Assembly: GCA_951799405.1 (NCBI GenBank)
Contig: OX637334.1
Coordinates: 11,842,001-11,906,000 of the forward strand
Source: Agapetus fuscipes
Taxonomy: Eukaryota; Arthropoda; Insecta; Trichoptera; Glossosomatidae
DNA length: 64,000 nucleotides
Reading direction: 5' to 3'
Below the pieces are notes generated by a model that did no database searches, was not told the origin of the DNA, and saw only the letters and a program-made list of their open reading frames with translations. Positions 32,016 to 39,581 of the stretch are shown one piece after another. Both the position numbers and the translations under genes were made by a program. How positions within the stretch are numbered: the stretch's first letter is position 1; each line of letters opens with the position of its first letter.

Positions 32016-32500
32016 GCGTTTTTTTTTGCGTGATGGGAGTTCCACAAAAGTTGTATGTAAAAAAATTCTACAAACGGCAATAGCAAGTCGAGCATATTTT
32101 GTGGGGCTAAATCCATACGGTCTGAGGCGAAAGGGGATGGGGGGAAACGGGTCGCAACTTTGACAGCTTTCGGCGCGGTGCAACATGAGAGCGCCCCCTT
32201 AACCAGGCCTGTCCAACATACGGCCCGCGAAACATACACTCGGCGTGATTGCCCTCTTACATTTTATTACACTGTACAAAATTAGACCTCAAGTTAAGCA
32301 TGAAGATAGTTGATTTTCAGTCATTCTAGTGAGCATGCAGCATGTGTTAGCGTCAACTTACAGGTGTCTGCTTGTGGGCATGTATTAAAAATATACCTTA
32401 AATAATAATATTTTCTCGTCACTTACGACGATTATTGATGTACGAGTATTGTAAGAATTATGTAAATATAATATGGCACATTTTTATTCCATTCTCAAGT
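32016..32500. other. No gene; single hAT-like end
   Basis: 32213-32240 (CAGGCCTGTCCAACATACG, GCCCGCG) looks like one hAT terminus; no partner is visible. The remainder is unassigned AT-rich DNA with a weak TAIL remnant at 32330-32400. Confidence 0.35.
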
Positions 32501-32504
32501 CTTA

Positions 32505-32680
32505 GAGCCTGTCCAGATAGGGCGTTTTACGCGCGAGTGCACTCGCGCGTTGCATGAGGTTGCATGAGGACATGCGCGTGAGCATCTGGACGGGATGTAT
32601 GTGGCTCTAGTATCTCGGCTACGCGCGAGTGTCTACGCGCGAGTCGACTCGCGCGTAAAACGCTCCATCTGGACAGGCTC
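32505..32680. mobile_element. GC-rich MITE with TTA target duplication
   Basis: Termini GAGCCTGTCCAGAT and ATCTGGACAGGCTC are inverted, extending ~45 bp through GCGTTTTACGCGCGAGT. TTA flanks both ends (32502-32504, 32681-32683), as for PIF/Harbinger-type elements. It is full of ACGCGCGAGT palindromes and can fold completely. No coding capacity. Confidence 0.75.
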
Positions 32681-32885
32681 TTAACCGAACTGTGAAAAAT
32701 GCAAGTCACTGTTCTTTAACTCATTAAATGCACGCCCACAAGCAGACACATGTGAGTTCGCGTTTACGAATTGTGTATATACAAATTAAAATCCAAATCT
32801 TAAACGAACATAAGCTCTGCAACTCTTGCCGACGGAGTTCATGAATAACTTACCTACATTCACATACTTTTATTTTCTGTTTCAG

Positions 32886-33161
32886 TCCTTCAGAAGAAAA
32901 AACAACAAAAATTGTGAATGAAAAAACTGAAAACAAAAATGTCAAACTGGTCACAGTGAAGTACAGCGATGATGATGTAACAAGTACAGAGGAAGTGGAA
33001 TTAGAAGAGAATGAAACACCAACTAATTGCACAGGGAGAAGTCCTCAAGGAGTGAGGCAGCCATCTGTTGAACCTCCAGGGAACACTAAAGACAAATTAC
33101 AGGAAACAATCAGAGATGGCAGGAACCGGGATTCAGAGGAGAGCATCCTATGCAGGCAAAG
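32886..33161 (+). CDS. Gene 1, exon a (internal)
   Basis: A 276-nt exon between a strong acceptor (TTTTCTGTTTCAG) and a donor (CAAAG|GTGTGC), entered in phase 1 and left in phase 2. It encodes 91 whole codons of acidic, probably disordered protein: KLVTVKYSDDDVTSTEEVEL, TNCTGRSPQGVRQPS, DSEESILCRQ. There is no repeat-element signature in it. The phase fits exon b exactly (AG + T gives S). Earlier exons must lie upstream, but I could not find them among the SINEs. I do not recognise the family. Confidence 0.65.
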
Positions 33162-33378
33162 GTGTGCTAAAATATAAGCTTAAATTAGAAGTTTAAGAGA
33201 TGAAATTGAAATGGAACTTGCGCAATTAGAAAATCCATTGGCTATGTACGTCGCCCATATTAAAAAATAATTATTTTTAAGGACTTTTTGTATTGTGCAG
33301 TACTGTGAAACACATGCAGTTGATGGTTATGCTAAATGAAGTAGCGCTGTGGTATATTTTGAAACGACTTACAATGTA

Positions 33379-34703
33379 GGGGAGAGTAGTGAGACTTGAA
33401 CACATTTTTGGTTTTTATTTTTTTTTACTGACACCAATGACGTTAGGCCAAGTTTCTTGACACTTTTATGCAGGTTGATCATCTAGGTACCTATATGAAT
33501 TTTACATAATTGATCTAGTTGTTTGTTTTAATACTAAATATTTTTTTCTGAAGGTCGGCAGCTATGTTCAAGTCTCACCATTGGGCTGGAGACTTGAACA
33601 CCCCATAGGTGAGACTTGAACATAGGAATGAAATCACACATTATCTAATAAACAACTGTTTTTTAATTATTTTTTTCCGTACAAAATATTTTTAAAAATC
33701 TATTTTCTAAGCTTAGTGCACTATACTTGCTTTAGTTGTAGAAATCGTAGAAAGAAAATATTCCCCTTCGTTCCTGAGTGAAATTCTGTCATTTTTCTCA
33801 AGAAAACCTTTACACCATTCTTTCCCAGCTTTTTCTTTTTCAGTCCAAACTGGTGGAAGCTTTTTTTTATTGGTTTTCGCATATTAAAATGCAAGCTGTC
33901 TAAATTTTTTCGTGGTTAGGCCATGATTAAGCTGCGAGAGCTCAAGACAGTATGATGCTGATTCTTCTTCTTCACCTGGGGTGAAAATTGTTGAATTTTT
34001 GTAGCTGGCATAGGTTGCTGCTCCACTTTTTATTATTCGTCCTAATGTCGTCCGGTTTATTTTCTATTTAAAAGCAGTGCTCTTAACCGAAGCTCCATTT
34101 TTAATCTCCTTCAGAGCCTCTTCTAATTCTTCTACAGGAATTCTCTCTGCTCGGACCTTGGTTTCCTTCTTGGGCTGATACTTTCGTCCCATAGCTTAAA
34201 ATGAAGAGATAATGCATCATTCTAAAGTAATGTAGCGGTTACGCCCTTTGGCACATGCCAGGGTTGCGAGTGCAGGGCAGTGGTGAGATTTGAACATGTT
34301 CAAGTCTCACCACAGTGGGCATGTTCAAGTCTCACGACCTGAAGAATTTAACAACAACAAAATCTACCCACCTTAATGTTGGTTCAATGTTGAAAATTCA
34401 AACACTAAATACACCTCAATGAACCACCTCACTGACATAAAATGTCAGGAACAATAAATCATAACCTCTAAAAAATCTTCAGGGTTCGTAAATGTACCAG
34501 TAAAAGACAGAAAAGTACCTTAAAAATTTCATATAAATCTGCCTTTTACGTTTATGAAGATGTCGGCGCGACGTCACAATAAATGGTGGCAGCAGATGAC
34601 AGTAGAGCTAATGATGCCAACAAAACAAAAAAAAAACCTCAAATAAAGGCGCGAAAGGGGGGTGTTCATGTCTCCAACCTGTTCAAGTCTCACCACTCTC
34701 CCC
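33379..34703 (-). mobile_element. pogo/Tigger-type DNA transposon relic in the gene 1 intron
   Basis: TIRs GGGGAGAGTAGTGAGACTTG and CAAGTCTCACCACTCTCCCC are bounded by TA on both sides (33377-33378 and 34704-34705), the pogo/Tc1-mariner target duplication. The minus strand encodes the N-terminal third of a pogo transposase; the catalytic DDD region is absent. Confidence 0.85.
33725..34192 (-). pseudogene. pogo transposase N-terminal region
   Basis: Starts MGRKYQPKKETKVRAE. The first ~60 residues form a Psq/CENP-B-type helix-turn-helix (EELEEALKEIKNG, INRTTLGRII), followed by CENP-B box-binding-like sequence (FTPGEEEESASYCLELS, LTTKKFRQLAF, PPVWTEKEKAGKEWCKGFL). There are in-frame stops after STAFK and QLAF, and no DDE/DDD domain downstream. 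Confidence 0.8.
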
Positions 34704-34762
34704 TACATAAGACTATATTGAAATTATGACTATGCAAGTATGAAGCAGAAATTTCTCATTAA

Positions 34763-34962
34763 GGTGTGAAAGTGGGTGAGACGAAAGTTGGAGTTCTTCT
34801 CTATGCTGACGATGCCGTAGTGTTGGCTGATACAGCGGAGGAGCTCCAGATGATACTCACCAAAATGAATTATGCTTTTAGTAAGAAGGGTTTAAAAGTG
34901 AATGCCAGTAAGACGAAAGTATTAGTGTTTGACAGGGCTGAGGAATACGAGGAAATTGAGAT
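34763..34962 (+). pseudogene. RTE LINE RT fragment with YADD, left half
   Basis: VGETKVGVLLYADDAVVLAD (motif C) and LKVNASKTKVLVFDRAEE. The coding sequence stops at EYEEIE, where an opposite-strand RTE copy is inserted, and continues at 35756. Confidence 0.85.
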
Positions 34963-35755
34963 CTATAATCTATAATCTAAGCTGCAAGGTTATGTAAGCA
35001 TTTAAGGCTCATATGAAATGCATGCCTACAGACAGGCACATGTAGGTTCGCGCCTACACATTCTACATGTGTGCATACAAATAAAGAAAACCTCACATGG
35101 ACATAAACCTTGCAACTCCTGCCGCCGTTCCCTGAACCGGGGTGGCATTGGCAAAAGTGAACCGATTTTTACAGCACGGGTGGTCAGCCTCGTACCAACC
35201 TATCAGTCAAGGAGCACAAAAAATTATAAATGATTTACAGAAATTCATAATGAGACACATTACAAATTAAAATTAAAATAAAGTAAAATTAAAATTAAAC
35301 TTAATATTACACTTAGAATTAATGCCCTAGCCGCCATTGTTGCAAATCAACCGCCATTCCTTTCGGTCCTTACATACTTCTTTCATTTCATTCAGAGTCA
35401 TAATCTTTTTCATGCACTCTCTCCTTTTGTTATGACTCTGAATTTCCCATTCATTCGCTATTTCGGAAATTTGATCCATCCATACTTTTCTCGGTCTTCC
35501 CCTACCACGGCTTCCATTCATAGTTGCAGCGTACACTCTCTTCGTCAGTCTTTTGTCGTTCATTCTTTCCATATGTCCAAACCATTTTAACAAACCCCTT
35601 TTGATTTTTACTTTTATACTTTCCCTTGCACCACATTCTTCTCTCACTGACTCATTCCTCACCCTATCTTTCCGTTTTTTTCCAATCATACTTCTTAGAA
35701 AGTCCATTTCGACCGTATGGACTTTACTAATTTCACTCTCAGATAAGACTGAATA
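34963..35755 (-). mobile_element. 5'-truncated RTE LINE inserted in an older RTE copy
   Basis: On the minus strand: SESEISKVHTVEMDFL, KWFGHMERMNDKRLTKRVY, RGRGRPRKVWMDQISEIA, CKDRKEWRLICNNGG, a ~110-bp AT-rich spacer, then a full TAIL-B (34963-35217). The C-terminal coding part (35327-35755) is an open frame. It shows directly that TAIL-B is the 3' terminus of this LINE. Confidence 0.85.
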
Positions 35756-35985
35756 AAACAAGAGTGGAGGTCGTGAAAGAATTTGATTATCTGGGACGCA
35801 AGTTTGAGTCGAATGGGAAATTGACGAAAGAATTGGAAAAGCGCGCTAGTAGAGGAAGAAGTGTAATGGGAACGATTGGAAGAATTGCAAGAAATAGGAA
35901 ACTTACGCAGAATATGAGATCGGCGGTCCACAATGGCATATTGGTTCTGACATTGATGTATGGAAGTGAGGCGTGGACAGCTAAT
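35756..35985 (+). pseudogene. RTE LINE RT fragment, right half
   Basis: VEVVKEFDYLGRKFESNGK, RGRSVMGTIGRIARNR and LTLMYGSEAWTA continue directly from 34962 in the older plus-strand copy. Confidence 0.85.
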
Positions 35986-36180
35986 GTATGTGACCAATGG
36001 AGTGGAACAGACTGCCACCTAATGTGAGGAAGGCAAAGACTGTTGGTGTCTTTAAAGGAGCACTAAAGACACATCTTTACAAGAAATCTTATCCGTGATT
36101 TGAGAAGGCCCTTGTCCTGTGTTTCACCCGGCCATGTTTCACAATGCTGCTAACTAGAAAAAATCCCTGCAGATCAGGAA
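35986..36180 (+). pseudogene. CR1-like LINE C-terminal remnant
   Basis: EWNRLPPNVRKAKTVGVFKG and ALKTHLYKKSYP then stop: the W..LP..VR.......FK..LKTHLF ending of CR1/L2-group LINEs. The following AAAATCCCTGCAGATCAGG block recurs at 57090, so it is the 3' UTR of a dispersed family. Confidence 0.65.
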
Positions 36181-36299
36181 TTCATTTTTTATTTACTATG
36201 TGTGACGTCACATAGCCAAGTCCATTTTTTTGTCTGTGGAATTTGTGCTGAGTCCATTATGTACCTTATGATCGTCTGATGAATAACCGAAAATGAGGA

Positions 36300-36545
36300 A
36301 ATGTGAGGCTGACCACCCATACTTTAAAAAAATGGTTCACTTTGCCAATTTCACCCCTGTTTCAGGGAAGGTCGCCAAGAGTTGGAGGGCTTATGTTCAT
36401 TTGACATTGGGTTTTTATATTATAGGTTCACATGCGGCATGTGTTAGCGGGAAATTATGCGTGTCTGCTTGTGGGAATGCATTTAATATGAATCTCAAAT
36501 GATACATATCTTTGCAACTTAGATTTAAATTTAGATTTTAGATTT
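36300..36545 (+). repeat. TAIL repeat
   Basis: GAGGCTGACCACCCATACTT to GCAACTTAGATTTAAATTTAG; the first ~20 bases are missing. Confidence 0.85.
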
Positions 36546-36712
36546 TAATTTAAAAAAAATGTATGAAAATATAGCACCGTTTTAAAAAGGAACATCTTTA
36601 GTCGTTTTTAAAAATTATAAAAAGGACGTATTGAGTTGAAATCTGCTTCAATTTTTGTGTTTTTTTCTAAAGACAGAGGACAATTTAGTTGACTAAACTT
36701 CTTTGTATCCAG

Positions 36713-36889
36713 TGCTCGGGATGACTGGGGCAGTGAGGGAGCATGTCAAAAGACGGCATTGACTAAGATGGAGATTCCGCATGAGATGGTGGACAGCTTC
36801 AGGGACTACAGAGTGCAGTTTGTGCGCCACATGATGAGCAGCTCTTCATACAACAGCTGCATCAGGAAACCCTGGGAGGCCCCCATGAG
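36713..36889 (+). CDS. Gene 1, exon b (internal)
   Basis: 177 nt between acceptor TTTGTATCCAG and donor ATGAG|GTGAGA, phase 1 in and phase 2 out. It encodes ARDDWGSEGACQKTALTKM, SFRDYRVQFVRHMMSSSSY and CIRKPWEAPM. Codon third positions are clearly GC-richer than the surrounding AT-rich DNA. Both phases match its neighbours. It probably forms a helix followed by a Pro-Trp turn. Family not recognised. Confidence 0.75.
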
Positions 36890-37104
36890 GTGAGAGTACT
36901 TGCTCTAGCGTCATTAACTTCCCACCGTCTTCTTCATCACCGATCATTCTCATAGTTCCCTTAGGCCTCGCTAGCTTTGTGGGCACTGTGAGCATAGACT
37001 GTTGTTCCTCCTAAGGTGCAGAAGTAACCTGCCAAAGGTTATGACTGTAGGCAGGGTAATGGCTATGCTCAATGAGATCTCACCTTCGGTTGAACATCTA
37101 TGAT

Positions 37105-37320
37105 TCATAATTCATGCACTTGTACTAGTAATCCCATTTAATCCCAGTTTACGCTTTTACATGCTGCATACATACATTCATACAAAAATAAAATCTTTAA
37201 CTCAAATAAACATAATCTCTGTAACTCTTCCCACATTCCTTGAAAAAGGGATGACCAATGCCAAAAGTCAACCACTTTTTACTGAATGGGTTATCAGCTT
37301 TACCCCAACCGAGGAACAAA
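37105..37320 (-). repeat. Degenerate TAIL repeat in a gene 1 intron
   Basis: CAGTTTACGCTTTTACATGC, CTCTGTAACTCTTCCC and ATCAGCTTTACCCCAACC; about 25 percent diverged from the other copies by eye. Confidence 0.6.
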
Positions 37321-37585
37321 AATAATAAACTAAATATATATATTAGTAATGTATAATAATAATATGAAAATATAGAATTATGGATGTACACGGCTTAAAC
37401 TGAGTGTAGATGACAGCTAAAGGAAGGTGCTTTTATGACTCGAGGGGCCTTTAAACTGCTAAAATCAATGGGTATTATTTTGTTTTTATTCAAGAAAATA
37501 CTTACTTCTTGAATTTTAGCAAGTTCACCACATTAAGTTTAAGCGGTGTAGGCCCATACAATATAGCATATTTTTTATTCTTCAG

Positions 37586-37715
37586 GTTGTCATCTCAGAT
37601 TATTGATGAAGAGTTGGCTTCTATGACCAGCCAAGTGGACCTCGGGATGGACTCCTTGCTCAAGCAAATGATTGAAATGGAACTCAGCGACGTACCTGCC
37701 CAAAATAGCATCTGA
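37586..37715 (+). CDS. Gene 1, terminal exon
   Basis: 130 nt after acceptor TTTTTATTCTTCAG, phase 2 in, ending in TGA. AG from exon b plus G gives arginine, then LSSQIIDEELASMTSQVDLG, MDSLLKQMIEMELSDV and AQNSI-stop. The acidic amphipathic helix (IIDEELASMTSQ...LLKQMIEMEL) looks like a coiled coil or binding helix at the protein's C terminus. No polyadenylation signal can be singled out, because a Harbinger element begins 50 bp downstream. Confidence 0.75.
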
Positions 37716-38124
37716 ACCTTCTAAACGCAATTGAACTTTAATAATATCTAAAAATCTAAATCTCACCCCCGTATTCACGATCAAAACTGGCACTTCCTTA
37801 AGGGCAAACCAGCGCTTAGATTGGGGAAATTCATTTCAAGAACAATACTTAAGGTAAAATTAGCGCTTAAGCGCTCCAAAAACTAGCACTCAGGTAAGTA
37901 AGGTCGACACGTATATTAACCAACGCTTAAGCGCTGTCAAAATATTCCGTCATATTTCATTGTTATCACATTTTTTGTTTGATTGTGAATTTACATGAAA
38001 AAATGAATTCTTACTATAAACATGATTTTTACAAGTGTATTAACATTGTTTTGACGAGTTCATTTACATTGCTTGACCATCAGAATTGGGTTTGTTCTCC
38101 GGTATGGTCTAGGACCATACTGCA

Positions 38125-38346
38125 ATGACAGATGAACTGTCAAAATATTCCGCCGCATTTCATCAGCACATTTTTTGTTTGGTTGAGAATTATTTACATA
38201 AAATAATGAATTCTTTCGATACAGTTGACTTCAACGAGAATAATAACATTGTTTTGTTCAAAAATAGTGTCCCAAGAAAATATATCAGAGACTGTAAAGA
38301 CCCATTTACGTATTACGAAGAGGAAGAATTTAGAAGACGTTTTTGA
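38125..38346 (+). pseudogene. Harbinger transposase N-terminal fragment
   Basis: DCKDPFTYYEEEEFRRRF followed by a TGA where arginine would be expected, then in the same frame LKKRVVLYTVLPLLIEG. This is the conserved start of Harbinger nucleases (DPFE.YDD.EFRRRFR..K..V..LLPLIE). The DDE catalytic part is missing. Confidence 0.75.
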
Positions 38347-38386
38347 TTGAAAAAACGCGTCGTTCTGTATACAGTTTTGCCGTTGC

Positions 38387-38500
38387 TCATTGAGGGTTGC
38401 AAAGCCAACGATTTCTTCGATCTGTTATTTTATCTTCTATTACAGGTTTTTCTTTAATCAGAGCCACCAGCAGCTCCTTTTCCGCTGGAGAAAACAACAT
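38387..38500 (-). pseudogene. Harbinger Myb/SANT-like accessory protein fragment
   Basis: MLFSPAEKELLVALIKEKPV and IEDKITDRRNRW match the opening of the Myb-like DNA-binding partner (NAIF1-like, F...EKE.LV.LI....VIE.K.TD) encoded opposite the transposase in Harbinger elements. It ends in a stop after 37 codons. Confidence 0.65.
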
Positions 38501-38925
38501 ATTTTTGGCGCTGAAATCGATCAAAACACTTTACATTGGATATTACATAAATGTATTTTTAAAAACTAATAGAAATTGTAAACAAACAAATTCGTACTTA
38601 CGGTTTACTTAAAGTAGTAATTGCGTTATACGTACTTATTTGTTGTCAAGTTTTATGCAAAGTTGATATGACATTGAAATTTGAAAGAGGCGGCAATGAT
38701 AAGAGTGAAGTACGCCGAATATCGGTCGGAAGGTACTGACCAATTACAGAGCTGGGTTTTTTCGAGAGCCAATGACAAACCCGTACGTCTCCTGGGGGTT
38801 GGGCACTACGCTGATTACTGCTTGAGTGTTCTTTGTGAAACAAAACGCTCCAGAATGTCGACCCTTGAGTAAGTGTAGCGCTTGAGTAAGGCACTTAAAT
38901 CAGTTTTGATCGTGAATACGGGGGT

Positions 38926-39172
38926 AAATCTAAGCTGCAAAGATATGTATCATTTGAGATTCATATTAAATGCATTCCCACAAGCAGACATGCATAATTT
39001 CGCGCTTACACATGCTGCATGTGGACCTACAATATAAAAACCCCAATCTCAAATGAACATAAGCCCTGCAACTCTTGCCGACCTTCCCTGAAGCAGGGGT
39101 GACATTGGCAAAGTGAACCATTTTTTACAGTATGGGTGGTCAGCCGCATACCAACCTATCAGTCAAGGAGTA
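38926..39172 (-). repeat. TAIL repeat as 3' end of the RTE element
   Basis: Same strand as the LINE, starting CCTTGACTGATAGGTTGG about 110 bp after the coding end and finishing in the (TAAATC) tail disrupted by the Harbinger element. Confidence 0.9.
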
Positions 39173-39290
39173 CAAGCAATTAATACAATCAAATATATAA
39201 AACAAATAAATTCTAAGCAATTAAACAGTAAAAAATTAAAAAAAAAAAAAAAACTACAACAAATATTTTTTAAATTTAAAAGCCTTAGCT

Positions 39291-39581
39291 TTAACCGCCA
39301 GCATTACAGATCAACCGCCATTTCTTTCGATCCTTGCATACTTCTTTCATTTCATCCAGAGCCATAACCTTTTTCATACAAGCTCTCCTTTTATTATGAC
39401 TCTGGATATCCCATTCATTCGCTATTTCGAAAATTTGGTCCATCCATACCTTTCTCGGTCTTCCTCTTCCACGACATCCATCAATTCTCGCAGCATATAC
39501 TTTCTTCGTCAGTCTTTCCTCATTCATTCTCTCCAAATGTCCAAACCATCTAAGCATACTTCTTTTCATCTTTACTTTCAC
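39291..39581 (-). pseudogene. RTE ORF2 C terminus, out of frame
   Basis: MLRWFGHLERMNEERLTKKV, GRGRPRKVWMDQIFEIANEW and KEVCKDRKKWRLICNAGG. This conserved block belongs to the preceding ORF but is separated by the 38-bp deletion frameshift. Confidence 0.9.

Larger units (their letters stand above)
37766..38924. mobile_element. PIF/Harbinger element, internally deleted
   Basis: Ends CCCCCGTATTCACGATCAAA and its complement at 38905-38924 form perfect ~24-bp TIRs. TAA at the right (38925-38927) and TCA at the left (37763-37765) fit a 3-bp TWA duplication with one change. It lies in the 3' tail repeats of the RTE element that follows. It carries the start of both Harbinger genes in convergent orientation. 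Confidence 0.8.
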
